Below, one piece after another: positions 15,969 through 24,441 of a stretch of 31,076 nt of DNA. The position numbers and the translations under genes are program-made. The notes under the pieces are model-generated. The model saw only the letters and a program-made list of their open reading frames with translations, was not told the DNA's origin and ran no database searches. Numbering within the stretch: position 1 is the stretch's first letter; each line of letters begins with the position of its first letter. The stretch is from an uncultured Clostridium sp. (GTDB taxonomy: Bacteria; Bacillota; Clostridia; Clostridiales; Clostridiaceae): positions 1-31,076 of the forward strand of contig CALBDU010000065.1 of assembly GCA_937927335.1 (NCBI GenBank). The letters run 5' to 3'.

Positions 15969-15984
15969 AAATGGGGAATCCAAC

Positions 15985-16800
15985 ATGGTTGATGGGTTGA
16001 ATGGAATAAAAGAAAATGGAAATGTTATAACCTTAAAGGATATAAGATATAAATATTCAGGTGATAACGGAGAAGTTGAAGCACTTCATGATATAAACTT
16101 GAACATAAGGGACGGGGAATTCATATGTCTGCTTGGCTCCTCAGGCTGCGGAAAAAGCACCTTGCTGAACATCATTGCAGGTCTCATTAAACCTACAGAG
16201 GGTAAAGCTGAAATGGACAATAAAGCTATTGATGGCCCTGACTGGCACAGAGGAGTTGTATTTCAAAGCTCAACGCTTTATCCATGGCTAAACATAAAAG
16301 AAAACATTTCCTTTGGGTTGAAAATGCGTGGATTCCCAAAAGATGAAATGGATGTACTTACCGATGAGTTTATAAAGCTTGTGGGCTTAAACGACTTTGA
16401 AAACAGCAAATCTTATGAACTTTCAGGAGGAATGAAGCAGAGAGCATCGCTTGCAAGGGTATTGGTAAATAAGCCTAGAATGATATTGATGGATGAACCC
16501 TTTGGCGCTCTGGATGCGCTCACAAGACAAAATATGCAATGCCTGATTCGAAAAATTTGGCTTAAGACAAAAAACACAGTTTTTATGATTACCCATGATG
16601 TAGATGAAGCGTTGAGTTTGGCCACAAAGGTCATTGTTATGTCAAAAAGGCCAGGTACTATAATTAGTGAATTCGAAACCGATTTTACCTACAGCATAAC
16701 CAATGAAAATTATGAGAGGACAAGGTATACTTCAAGGTATATGGAGCTTCGTGAGGAAATATTGGATATAATAAACCTCAAGAATGATTATTGTGGCTAA
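15985..16800 (+). CDS. ABC importer ATPase, sulfonate/taurine type (SsuB/TauB-like)
   Basis: A 271-residue ABC ATPase with every nucleotide-binding element: Walker A GSSGCGKST (51-59), Q-loop VVFQSSTLYPWL, signature LSGGMKQR, Walker B MILMDEPFGALDALTR and switch histidine in MITHDVDEALSLA. The FGALDALTR and DVDEA words are typical of the nitrate/sulfonate/taurine importer class. The start at 15985, 16 bases after the binding-protein stop, has GGGGA upstream; an earlier in-frame ATG at 15916 would overlap the binding protein. It should energise the permease at 14111. A convergent-gene terminator follows. Confidence 0.92.
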   Translation: MVDGLNGIKENGNVITLKDIRYKYSGDNGEVEALHDINLNIRDGEFICLLGSSGCGKSTLLNIIAGLIKPTEGKAEMDNKAIDGPDWHRGVVFQSSTLYPWLNIKENISFGLKMRGFPKDEMDVLTDEFIKLVGLNDFENSKSYELSGGMKQRASLARVLVNKPRMILMDEPFGALDALTRQNMQCLIRKIWLKTKNTVFMITHDVDEALSLATKVIVMSKRPGTIISEFETDFTYSITNENYERTRYTSRYMELREEILDIINLKNDYCG

Positions 16801-16819
16801 TTTATATTTTATAAAATAG

Positions 16820-16862
16820 ATACCCATAGTATGGAAATAAAATCCTTACTATGGGTATTTGT
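16820..16862. terminator. Bidirectional terminator between ABC operon and split YeeE/YedE genes
   Basis: A perfect 12-bp stem (ATACCCATAGTA at 16820-16831 with its complement at 16847-16858) with T-rich sequence after it on the plus strand (TTGTTTT) and CTATTTTATAA on the minus strand. The genes on both sides converge on it. Confidence 0.75.
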
Positions 16863-16863
16863 T

Positions 16864-17397
16864 TTACATAAGATATCTGACTAAAAGAATACTTCCAATA
16901 ACCGCTCCTAAAAATAAAAATATACCGAAAACCCACCCTGAAAGTGACAAAGAAGCAATTCCACCATAAAATGCGCCTATATTACAGCCATTTGCCATTC
17001 TAGAGCCATATCCCATAAGAAGTCCGCCTAAAACTGCTCCGGCTATTTGTTTTTTTGTTTTTATTTTTCTTATCCTAAATTCGGAAGCCAGAAGCGAAGC
17101 AAAACATGCCCCGATAATTATTCCGATTACTCTGATGGAAAAATTGTCATGGAGAAAGCCAGCGTTAAATAAAGACTTTATTTCATCACTATTAAAATAG
17201 AACCATTTTTCTGGTGATGCTCCCATAAATCCTAAAATCCATCCGCTCCAGTTCGTGAAGGCTCTGGTAATTCCTAGTGGTTCTCCGGTTACAGCAAATG
17301 TGATAGTTTGAAAAATCGAAAGAAGAACTGCACCAGTAAGGTAACTCCATGGATTTCTAAGCCACTTTTTATAAGATTTATTATCATTTATTTTCAT
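16864..17397 (-). CDS. YeeE/YedE-family transporter, second half-unit
   Basis: A 177-residue membrane protein equal to the C-terminal Sulf_transp unit of the fused transporter at 10921-12264: it starts KWLRNPWSYLTGAVLLSIFQ, like the second half of the fused chain (ERWSFMTGGILLSIVF), and carries MANGCNIGAFYGGIASLSLS (Cys138 is the conserved cysteine). Four or five hydrophobic spans are visible. It is the distal gene of a two-gene unit, 48 bases after the stop of the first half-unit; no strong ribosome site is seen before the ATG at 17397, so translation may depend on the upstream gene. The two halves probably assemble into one transporter for thiosulfate or a similar compound. Confidence 0.87.
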   Translation of the reverse strand: MKINDNKSYKKWLRNPWSYLTGAVLLSIFQTITFAVTGEPLGITRAFTNWSGWILGFMGASPEKWFYFNSDEIKSLFNAGFLHDNFSIRVIGIIIGACFASLLASEFRIRKIKTKKQIAGAVLGGLLMGYGSRMANGCNIGAFYGGIASLSLSGWVFGIFLFLGAVIGSILLVRYLM

Positions 17398-17445
17398 AAG
17401 GTAACCCGCTATTCCCTTTCCAATAGGTATTATATCTTTCAGAAG

Positions 17446-18096
17446 TTATTCTTCATCTTCTCTATTCTCCCAGTAAACTGCCAGTTTATAAAGTATTAAT
17501 AAAACAATAAGTTGAAGGATAATTGCACCACCCCAGCCAAACAGGTCAGGCAGGAAAATGGCTTTTCCCTTGGAAATAAAGTTTTTATACCAAAAATTAT
17601 AATCATGGGCACCAAAAGCAGTGCCTATAATAAAGAATATAAGTGTAACTATCTGCAGGACATGGCCTTCTCCTACGCGCATAAGTGTACCTGAGGCGCA
17701 TCCACCTGCTATTACCATTCCAATGCCAAATAGAAGCCCCCCAAAAGCAGTTGAAAAGCTTACCGGCAACACATAGCTATTTCCTGGTATAGGTTGTCCA
17801 TTAATGAAGTAATAATATTTTAAAGCTGTAATTCCTATTGTGGTCAGAGCAAGGGCCGCAAGGAGAGCCTTGAAAACTGTAGCCCTTCTTGTTAAATAAA
17901 GATCCCTCATAGCAGCTGTGAAGCAAAATCTGGATTTTTGAAGAATCAAACCAAAAATGATCCCGGTAACCCAGAAAAAGCAGGTTAATGATGAAACCGA
18001 ATAAAGATATACGCCGATTGCAATTAAAACTGCTAATAATGCAAAAGCATATGGAAGCTGATTTTTCATGTTTACAGACCGTCCTTTTATATTCAT
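17446..18096 (-). CDS. YeeE/YedE-family transporter, first half-unit
   Basis: A 216-residue membrane protein equal to the N-terminal Sulf_transp unit. It has ILQKSRFCFTAAMRDLYLT (Cys58), the common RxCFxxAxRD entry motif, and MVIAGGCASGTLMRVGEG (Cys133), followed by further hydrophobic helices and a short acidic tail (ENREDEE). The fused paralogue at 10921 has GFAGGVKRI instead of CFTAAMRD at the first motif, so the split copy keeps one more cysteine. The start at 18096 has AAGGAAG 8-9 bases upstream. It is divergent from the LysR gene, which is the likely regulator, and is the first gene of the pair with the second half-unit. Confidence 0.87.
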   Translation of the reverse strand: MNIKGRSVNMKNQLPYAFALLAVLIAIGVYLYSVSSLTCFFWVTGIIFGLILQKSRFCFTAAMRDLYLTRRATVFKALLAALALTTIGITALKYYYFINGQPIPGNSYVLPVSFSTAFGGLLFGIGMVIAGGCASGTLMRVGEGHVLQIVTLIFFIIGTAFGAHDYNFWYKNFISKGKAIFLPDLFGWGGAIILQLIVLLILYKLAVYWENREDEE

Positions 18097-18178
18097 TATA
18101 GTATCTTCCTTACGTTGATTTTAGCCTTTAAACAGTTAAACGCAGTACTATATTTTTATAAATTAAATCTGGCTATTG

Positions 18179-18199
18179 GTTATATTTATACTGTATAAC
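18179..18199. promoter_or_regulatory. Candidate operator in the YeeE/YedE-LysR divergent region
   Basis: GTTATA (18179-18184) and TATAAC (18194-18199) form an inverted repeat in the 209-base space between the split transporter genes and the LysR gene. LysR proteins usually bind imperfect dyads with a T-N11-A core placed like this, upstream of the divergent target. A -10-like TATAAT (18253-18258) lies before the LysR start. The region is very AT-rich, so chance repeats are expected. Confidence 0.3.
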
Positions 18200-18305
18200 A
18201 AAATGCCATACCTAAAATCTGTTATCAGCAATTCTTATATCAAAAGATATGTTATAATTATGTCAAGCGGTACATTTTTACCAACAAATTGAGGGGGATG
18301 ATTTT

Positions 18306-19208
18306 GTGCATATTGAATCTCTTAAATACTTTTATGAGGTAGCAATGCTAAAAAGTATTTCAAAGGCAGCTAATAATTCACATATTTCACAATCTGCCTT
18401 AAGCCAACAAATCCAGAAACTGGAGGATTTTCTCAACTGCAGGCTTCTTCAAAGAAGTAATAAAGGGGTTGAGATAACCAGCCAAGGCAAATTAGTAATA
18501 AAATATACAGAAAATATTATTAAAAATTATGATAAAATGCTTGATGAAATAACAAATTTCAATAAAAAGTGCGATGTAATTACTATTGAGGCTTGCGGCC
18601 CGATGGCGACCTATGCACTTCCTTGTACGTTGTATGACATGAAAAAAAAATTTCCAAACCATAATTACAGAATGTCAACTAATTCCTCAAGCATAATAGA
18701 GCAGAATGTTGTAAATGGAATATTCGACCTTGGCTTTATTCATGGAAAGCCAAATGATGATTCCCTTGCCTATTATGAGATAGTTGAGGACAAGCTCGTC
18801 TTAGTGGCTAACAATGAATGTAATATACAGGAGGAAATTACCGGGGAAGAATTGATCAGGTATCCCCTAGTAGTCCTTGATGACCGTTTAATGGTTGACC
18901 TTCAGTATAAAGTGGGTGAGTATCTGAAAAACTGGAACCATCAATTTAATGACATCAATATTATGTTAAGCCTGGACGCTGCTGAAGCGGTTAAAGCCAC
19001 AGTTATGAAAGGCTATGGGATATCATTTCTTCCTTATATGTCAGTTAAAAAGGAGCTTTATAAAAAAGAACTTAAGCTTGTGAATTTAAAGGATTTCAGC
19101 ATTGGATATAAAGTGTACCTAATACACAGGAAAGATGAATACATGTGTAATTCAGTAACGGAATTCATTCAATATTTTAAAAAAATTGGAAAGAAGAGCT
19201 TATGTTAG
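18306..19208 (+). CDS. LysR-family transcriptional regulator
   Basis: A 300-residue LysR-type regulator. The winged helix-turn-helix is at residues 1-65 (MHIESLKYFYEVAMLKSISK, SHISQSALSQQIQKLEDFL, LLQRSNKGVEITSQGKLV). A periplasmic-binding-like effector domain follows (VITIEACGPMATYALPCTL, GIFDLGFIHGKP, MKGYGISFLPYMSV). It resembles the CysL/CbbR/selenium-LysR group in length, but I cannot pick one. It starts with GTG at 18306 after GAGGGGG. It lies between the divergent split YeeE/YedE genes and the convergent TusA gene, both candidates for its control. Its last four bases overlap the end of tusA. Confidence 0.9.
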   Translation: MHIESLKYFYEVAMLKSISKAANNSHISQSALSQQIQKLEDFLNCRLLQRSNKGVEITSQGKLVIKYTENIIKNYDKMLDEITNFNKKCDVITIEACGPMATYALPCTLYDMKKKFPNHNYRMSTNSSSIIEQNVVNGIFDLGFIHGKPNDDSLAYYEIVEDKLVLVANNECNIQEEITGEELIRYPLVVLDDRLMVDLQYKVGEYLKNWNHQFNDINIMLSLDAAEAVKATVMKGYGISFLPYMSVKKELYKKELKLVNLKDFSIGYKVYLIHRKDEYMCNSVTEFIQYFKKIGKKSLC

Positions 19209-19423
19209 TTCTTTGATATAAGGATTTCCCATATACCGTTCATTACTTCGGTATAAGTAACTGTATATTTGGGATTTCGAAAATTATCCAGTAATGACTG
19301 TAATACGCAGCTATGATCAGTTTCGATCTTTACTGATTCACCTGATACCATTTTTTTTAATTCCTTTTTAGTTTTCAATACTGGAACAGGGCACATATCC
19401 CCTATACAATCAATGTTTTGCAT
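19205..19423 (-). CDS. TusA/SirA-family sulfur carrier protein
   Basis: A 72-residue sulfur-relay protein. The signature CPVPVLKTKKELKKM is near the N-terminus, with Cys11 as the persulfide-carrying residue, and a second cysteine (Cys6) sits five residues before it; the normal TusA motif here is GLxCPxP, so GDMCPVP is a variant. The later ETDHSC...YTEVMNGIWEILI part matches the beta-strand end of the fold. TusA-like proteins (YeeD/TsuB) act as the inner partner of YeeE/TsuA-type transporters; relatives (YedF) are linked to selenium. A GGAGG lies 6-7 bases before the ATG. It shares four bases with the end of the LysR gene on the opposite strand. Confidence 0.88.
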   Translation of the reverse strand: MQNIDCIGDMCPVPVLKTKKELKKMVSGESVKIETDHSCVLQSLLDNFRNPKYTVTYTEVMNGIWEILISKN

Positions 19424-19542
19424 TTATACTCCTCCGAAACTACAAATATTTGCAACATATTTATCATAAATCATTTTATTGTTATTTTCAATGAGCACAT
19501 GCTGATTATTAAGCAAATTAATTGTATAAAGCTGGTGATAAA

Positions 19543-20688
19543 ATGAGAATTCCTTTTAATAAAATTTACATTACAGGAAATGAAATTGAAAATATAAAAA
19601 ATGCTGTAGATAAAGGACAGATATGTGGAGATGGTTGCTATACTGATGCTGTCATGAGAAAGCTATGCACTGATATGGAATTTAAAAACATAAAGCTTGT
19701 GACCTCAGGAACCCATGCACTTGAGTTAGCTGCACTTTTAGCAGAACTTGAACCTGGAGATGAAGTAATAATGCCATCCTTTACATTTTCTTCAACAGCC
19801 AATTCAGTTCTGCTAAGAGGGGCTAAACCTGTTTTTGCAGACATTGAAATTGACACCCTTAACATTGATTGCTGTGAAGTTGAAAGAAAGCTTTCTAAAA
19901 AAACAAAGGCAATTATTCCAGTTCATTATGGTGGAGTCAGCTGCGATATGGACAAAATTATGAAAATAGCTGCGGATAACAGTTTAATTATTATAGAAGA
20001 TGCCGCCCAGGCCTTATATTCAAAATATAAGGGAAAATATCTTGGAGGAATAGGTAATTTTGGCTGCTTCAGCTTTCATTCCACTAAAAACTATACTTCT
20101 GGAGAGGGCGGGGCAATAGTGATAAACTCTGGGAGTAAAGAAATACTTCAAAGAGCTGAAGTAATAAGACAGAAAGGTACCAACAGGGAGAGTTTCTTAA
20201 ATGGTGAAGTAGACAGATATAGCTGGGTCGGAATAGGATCAAGTTATTCTCCAGCGGATATTCTTATGGCTTTTTTATATGAGCAGCTGCAACACCATAA
20301 ATACATATTGGAAAGCAGGCAGACAGTACACAACAGATATTCTGAAGGCTTTGAAGATCTGTTGGGCAAAGGACCATTAAGGGGTATAACAAAGATTCCT
20401 GATTACTGCCAGTCAAATTATCACATTTACTATTTGCTATTTGATAATAGCAAAGTTAGAAGTAGATTTGTTCAAGAAATGAATAAGAAGGAAGTATCTG
20501 CCTACACTCATTATACACCACTCCACAATTCAAAAATGGGGCAAGACATTAGTTCAAAGCCAGAAGAACTGCCTGTGACTGAAAAAGTTTCAGAAGGCCT
20601 TATAAGGCTGCCTCTTTATGCAGATATGACTTCTGATGAAGTTGATTATGTGATAAATTGCGTACGTAATATTATGAAGGTGATATAG
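19543..20688 (+). CDS. DegT/DnrJ/EryC1 aminotransferase, WecE/RffA-like (dTDP-4-keto-6-deoxysugar)
   Basis: A 381-residue PLP-dependent sugar-nucleotide aminotransferase. The PLP-binding lysine is Lys182 in FHSTKNYTSGEGGA, the ring-contacting aspartate is Asp153 in IIEDAAQALYSKYKG, and the TSGTHALELAA loop binds the phosphate. These words, and RQKGTNRESFLNGEVDRYSW, are close to WecE/RffA, which converts dTDP-4-keto-6-deoxyglucose to dTDP-4-amino-4,6-dideoxygalactose with glutamate. RfbA and RfbB, which make that substrate, lie at 29133-31066. It heads an operon whose second gene overlaps it by one base. The start at 19543 is preceded by a weak site (GGTGAT). The exact sugar product is inferred. 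Confidence 0.9.
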   Translation: MRIPFNKIYITGNEIENIKNAVDKGQICGDGCYTDAVMRKLCTDMEFKNIKLVTSGTHALELAALLAELEPGDEVIMPSFTFSSTANSVLLRGAKPVFADIEIDTLNIDCCEVERKLSKKTKAIIPVHYGGVSCDMDKIMKIAADNSLIIIEDAAQALYSKYKGKYLGGIGNFGCFSFHSTKNYTSGEGGAIVINSGSKEILQRAEVIRQKGTNRESFLNGEVDRYSWVGIGSSYSPADILMAFLYEQLQHHKYILESRQTVHNRYSEGFEDLLGKGPLRGITKIPDYCQSNYHIYYLLFDNSKVRSRFVQEMNKKEVSAYTHYTPLHNSKMGQDISSKPEELPVTEKVSEGLIRLPLYADMTSDEVDYVINCVRNIMKVI

Positions 20689-21425
20689 TGAATAGGAGCA
20701 TTTCTGTTGTAGTGCCTATATATAACAGCAGCAGAACAATAAAGCAGCTTGTAGAAAGGCTGTTTAAGGTCCTTAATGGAATTGAGGCTGATTTCGAAAT
20801 AATTATGGTGGATGACGGAAGCGGGGATAACAGTTTCGATGAAATGGAGAAAGCTTATAAATTAAGAGATAATATAAAAATAATAAAGCTTGATAGCAAT
20901 TATGGACAACAAAATGCGTTAATTTGCGGACTTGCAGCTTGTAGTATGGAACTGATAGTTACGATTGACGACGATCTTCAATATCCCCCTGAAGAGATTG
21001 AAAAGCTTCTGAAAAAGCTTGAGGATGGTTATGATGTTGTTTATGGTATACCAAAGGATAAAAAGCATTCAAAGTTTAGGAATATTGGTACAAGAATGAC
21101 TGACCTGTTGTTCAGAATTCTCTATAATAAGCCTAAAGACATTAAAATCAGCAGCTTTAGGGTCATTAAGGCAGATGTGGTTAAAAGAATTGTTCTGAGC
21201 AAGGAAGCCTTTGTTTATATTTCGGCTTTAACCTTTAAAATTACAAGAAATATAGCTAATGTACGAGTTTTACACAATCCGCGAGAGGTTGGACGTTCAA
21301 ACTATAATATTTATAAACTGCTGAGGCTATATTTTAATATTCTTATTTATTATTCAGAAAAAATAAACTTGAACTTTCTAAAATCAGATAAATCACAGTT
21401 CGTTGTTGAAAGGAAGCACGGATAA
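20688..21425 (+). CDS. Family 2 glycosyltransferase, polyprenyl-phosphate (DPM1/ArnC-like) type
   Basis: A 245-residue GT-A fold glycosyltransferase. It has the nucleotide loop VVVPIYNSSRTI, MVDDGSGDNSFDEM, and the metal-binding TIDDDLQYPPEEIEKLL, the last being the hallmark of dolichyl/undecaprenyl-phosphate sugar synthases such as DPM1, GtrB and ArnC. VGRSNYNIYKLLRLYFNIL near residue 205 matches the amphipathic end of that family. The two C-terminal membrane spans of ArnC/GtrB are missing, as in soluble DPM1, so another membrane partner may hold it. The GTG start overlaps the aminotransferase stop by one base. It likely moves a nucleotide amino sugar onto a polyprenyl phosphate. Confidence 0.88.
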   Translation: MNRSISVVVPIYNSSRTIKQLVERLFKVLNGIEADFEIIMVDDGSGDNSFDEMEKAYKLRDNIKIIKLDSNYGQQNALICGLAACSMELIVTIDDDLQYPPEEIEKLLKKLEDGYDVVYGIPKDKKHSKFRNIGTRMTDLLFRILYNKPKDIKISSFRVIKADVVKRIVLSKEAFVYISALTFKITRNIANVRVLHNPREVGRSNYNIYKLLRLYFNILIYYSEKINLNFLKSDKSQFVVERKHG

Positions 21426-21437
21426 AGGAGTAAAAAA

Positions 21438-22673
21438 ATGAAGTTGTTGATTCTTGGAGGCGGGTACTGCCAGTTAAATGCAATAAAAATGGCAAAGAAA
21501 AAGGGCTATGAGGTTATTATTTCCGATTATCTTAAGGATAATCCCGGCAGGCTGTTATGCAATGCTCATGAAATCGTAAGTACCTTTGATGCAGCCGGTA
21601 ATATAGAGGTGGGTGTAAAGCATAAGATTGATGGTGTTATGACTCTAGGAACTGACCAGCCCGTTTATACGGCTTCAGTGGTATCAGAAAAATTGAAGCT
21701 TCCCTCGTTGATTGACAGTGACACGGCAAAGGCTGTAACAAATAAAAGGATAATGAAAAATATTTTTAAAATTAATCATATACCCACTGCCAATTTCACT
21801 TTTCTTGGAAGAGATTTTAAAGATCAGGAGCTTGATGGATTCAAATTCCCGGTAGTTGTAAAGCCCATTGACAGCCAAGGGCAAAGAGGGGTTTACAGGC
21901 TTGAGAATATTCAGCAGATAAGAGAAAAATTTGAAGAGCTTCTGGGGTATTCAAGAGAAGAGGAAATTTTAGTGGAGGAATATTATGAACACGACGAAAT
22001 TACACTCAGCGGATGGGTTGTTAACGGAAAAACCCATGTACTTACTGTCACTGACAGGGTTACTTATAACAAATTTCCTGTTATAGGTGTATGTACAAGC
22101 CATAAATTTCCTTCTAAACATATGAAGAATTACTATAAGGAAATATACGAAAACACATTAAAAATTGTGGATGCATTTAGAATAAGTAATGGACCTATAT
22201 ATTTCCAAATGCTAATAGGAAAGGAAGGAGTAAAAGTCAATGAGGTAGCCTGCAGAATCGGAGGAGCTTATGAAGACGAATTGATACCTCTTGTAACCGG
22301 GGTGGACATATTGGATATGGTGATGGAGTCATCACTTGGCAGGAAGGTGAATACAGAATCACTTGAAAATTATGACCTGATTAATAATAATATTCATGCG
22401 TCAGTACAGCTTTTGTTTGCAAGAACTGGAATGGTTGGTAGTATAGGAGATATAAATGAAGTAAAGATGCTGCCCGGTGTTGTAAATGGAGGATATTCAG
22501 TTAAAGCAGGCCAGAATCTGCCCCATATATCCAATGCAACTCAAAGGATAGGATATGTTTTGATAACCGGTGAAAGTTTGGAACAGCTTGGGGATAACAT
22601 TAATAATGTTTTTAATCATATATCCATACTTGATCATGAAAAAAATAATCTGATTATTAATTTCAATAGATAA
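21438..22673 (+). CDS. ATP-grasp ligase family protein
   Basis: A 411-residue ATP-grasp enzyme like carboxylate-amine ligases and biotin-carboxylase folds. It has an N-terminal Rossmann-type pre-grasp domain (MKLLILGGGYCQLNAIKMAK, then ISDYLKDNPG), the ATP-lid strand FPVVVKPIDSQGQRGV, LVEEYYEHDEITLSGWVV, and the metal/ATP site VNEVACRIGGAYEDE. Such enzymes join a carboxylate to an amine via an acyl phosphate. In the middle of an operon with an amino-sugar aminotransferase, attaching an amino acid or other acid to the sugar amine is an attractive guess, but no substrate is shown by the sequence. GGAG is 7-8 bases before the ATG. Twelve bases separate it from the glycosyltransferase. Confidence 0.87.
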   Translation: MKLLILGGGYCQLNAIKMAKKKGYEVIISDYLKDNPGRLLCNAHEIVSTFDAAGNIEVGVKHKIDGVMTLGTDQPVYTASVVSEKLKLPSLIDSDTAKAVTNKRIMKNIFKINHIPTANFTFLGRDFKDQELDGFKFPVVVKPIDSQGQRGVYRLENIQQIREKFEELLGYSREEEILVEEYYEHDEITLSGWVVNGKTHVLTVTDRVTYNKFPVIGVCTSHKFPSKHMKNYYKEIYENTLKIVDAFRISNGPIYFQMLIGKEGVKVNEVACRIGGAYEDELIPLVTGVDILDMVMESSLGRKVNTESLENYDLINNNIHASVQLLFARTGMVGSIGDINEVKMLPGVVNGGYSVKAGQNLPHISNATQRIGYVLITGESLEQLGDNINNVFNHISILDHEKNNLIINFNR

Positions 22674-22691
22674 AACGGAGATGGAACACAC

Positions 22692-23666
22692 ATGGACAAA
22701 AGGTTTTTAAAGCTTATTGCAGCTGCATTTCTGGCTATACTGATAGTACCAGCTGTTACCAGCTGCACAAAAAAAGAAGCTGTAAAAGAAAGTATAACAA
22801 TAGCGGAGCAATATGGCCTGCCATACGGACCGCTGGAAATTATGAAGGAAAAAAAGCTGCTTGAAAAGAACATGCCTGGAATAAAAGTTAACTGGATTCA
22901 GCTTTCAAATACAGCAGCTATCAGAGAAGCAATGGTTGCAGGTAAAGTTGATGCAGGCTTTATGGCAATTCCACCCTTCCTAATAGGTTTAGACAAGGGA
23001 ATGGATTGGAAAATTGCCACAGGACTGTCTTCCAGCAGGACAGGCCTTGTAACCAATAAAGCTAGTATTAAATCCATCAAGGATTTTACCAGCAGCGATA
23101 AAATTGCGCTTCCACAACCTGGAAGCGTACAGCATATTCTCCTTTCTATGGAATGTGAAAAGATGTTTAGCGATGCCCGAAGGCTGGATAATTTAATCGT
23201 CTCTATGTCTCATCCTGACGGCATGAACGCTCTTGTTGCTAAAGGTGATATATCGGCTCATTTCACTTCCTCTCCATACCTTGAAAAGGAAATGGCTGTT
23301 TTGGGAATGAGAGAGATATTAGACAGCTATGATGCCTTTGGAGGTGATTTTACATTTATAACTGCAGTGACAACAAAGAAATTTCATGATGGGAATACAG
23401 CTGCATACAATGCTTTTGTAAAGTCAGTAGAGGAAGCCATTGACTACATCAACAAAAATCCTGAAAAAGCTGCGTCGGAACTTGCTTTGGCATATAATCT
23501 CACGCCGGAAGAGATCCTTAAATATATCCGGTCTGAAGGTAATACCTATTCCACTGAAGTAAAAGGTTTAACGGAGTTTATGTCATTTATGGAACGTAAC
23601 GGATATATTTCAAAGGAATATAATGCTAAGGAGATATACTGGAATGAAGGAAAAGGCAATAATTAA
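22692..23666 (+). CDS. NMT1/SsuA-like substrate-binding lipoprotein of a second ABC importer
   Basis: A 324-residue lipoprotein. The signal peptide ends at AVTSC (Cys25). The mature domain is a NMT1/SsuA-type binding fold: ITIAEQYGLPYGPLEIMKEK, INW-like KVNWIQLSNTAAIREAMVAG, KVDAGFMAIPPFLIGLDKG and a mid-chain TGLSSSRTGLVTNKA. It is clearly related to, but not a recent copy of, the binding protein at 14940: the taurine-like AAWQRGDIDAAYAW is missing, and DGMNALVAKGDISAHFTSSP takes its place. The ligand could be a sulfonate, an aromatic acid or a pyrimidine; none can be picked. It starts 18 bases after the ATP-grasp gene and its end overlaps the permease gene by 23 bases. Confidence 0.9.
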   Translation: MDKRFLKLIAAAFLAILIVPAVTSCTKKEAVKESITIAEQYGLPYGPLEIMKEKKLLEKNMPGIKVNWIQLSNTAAIREAMVAGKVDAGFMAIPPFLIGLDKGMDWKIATGLSSSRTGLVTNKASIKSIKDFTSSDKIALPQPGSVQHILLSMECEKMFSDARRLDNLIVSMSHPDGMNALVAKGDISAHFTSSPYLEKEMAVLGMREILDSYDAFGGDFTFITAVTTKKFHDGNTAAYNAFVKSVEEAIDYINKNPEKAASELALAYNLTPEEILKYIRSEGNTYSTEVKGLTEFMSFMERNGYISKEYNAKEIYWNEGKGNN

Positions 23667-24441
23667 TCCTTTCAAAAACAGATTGGCAGGCAGAATATTT
23701 TGGATAGCAGTATTTATTATACTATGGCAGGGGGCAGTGATGAGCGGTGCTTTTTCACCAATGATATTCCCTGGAATCGATGTGGTTATTAAGGCATTTG
23801 CTCAGGGGTTGAAAAGCGGAGAGTTAGTCTTTGCTGTAGGTTATTCGATGAAGCTGATAGCATATGGACTTTTTATTGGAATAGCGTTAGGTACCGCTCT
23901 TGCTGTTTTATCATCATTTTCAGCAGCTTTTGAGAGCTTTGCAGATACATTGATCACTATTGCACATCCGCTGCCAGGCATTGCGTTATTACCCTTGATA
24001 ATATTATGGATTGGAACAGGAGAAGCAGCTATAATTTTTATAATTATTCATTCAGTGACATGGCCCTTGGCATTAAACCTTATTTCTGGTTTTAAAGCAA
24101 TACCGGAGGTATTCAAAAAGACAGCTGCCAACTATGAATTAAACTCTCTTCAAACAGCCGTGTATATTTTTTTACCTGCTTCATTTCCATACTTTATATC
24201 GGGGATAAAAACAGGCTGGGCAAGGGCGTGGAGAGCACTAATAAGCGCAGAAATGCTTTTTGGAGCAACCGGAGGATTTGGGGGTATAGGCTGGTATATA
24301 TTTAAAAAAAGAGTTTTCATGGACACTCCAGGAATTTTTGCGGGGCTGATTGTAATAATCTTAATTGGGATTCTGGTTGAGGAATTTCTTTTTGAAAGAC
24401 TGGAAAAAGTGACAATCGGAAATTGGGGTATGAACAGATGA
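23644..24441 (+). CDS. ABC importer permease, SsuC/TauC-like (second importer)
   Basis: A 265-residue membrane protein with about six spans and the family words ITIAHPLPGIALLPLIILWIG and KKTAANYELNSLQTAVYIFLP (the EAA coupling loop), then ISAEMLFGATGGFGGIGWYI. The start at 23644 lies inside the binding-protein gene, after AAGGAGA at a 9-base distance; an earlier in-frame ATG-like start at 23623 is less supported. Its end overlaps the ATPase start as ATGA. It forms the membrane channel of the second importer. Confidence 0.88.
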   Translation: MKEKAIINPFKNRLAGRIFWIAVFIILWQGAVMSGAFSPMIFPGIDVVIKAFAQGLKSGELVFAVGYSMKLIAYGLFIGIALGTALAVLSSFSAAFESFADTLITIAHPLPGIALLPLIILWIGTGEAAIIFIIIHSVTWPLALNLISGFKAIPEVFKKTAANYELNSLQTAVYIFLPASFPYFISGIKTGWARAWRALISAEMLFGATGGFGGIGWYIFKKRVFMDTPGIFAGLIVIILIGILVEEFLFERLEKVTIGNWGMNR

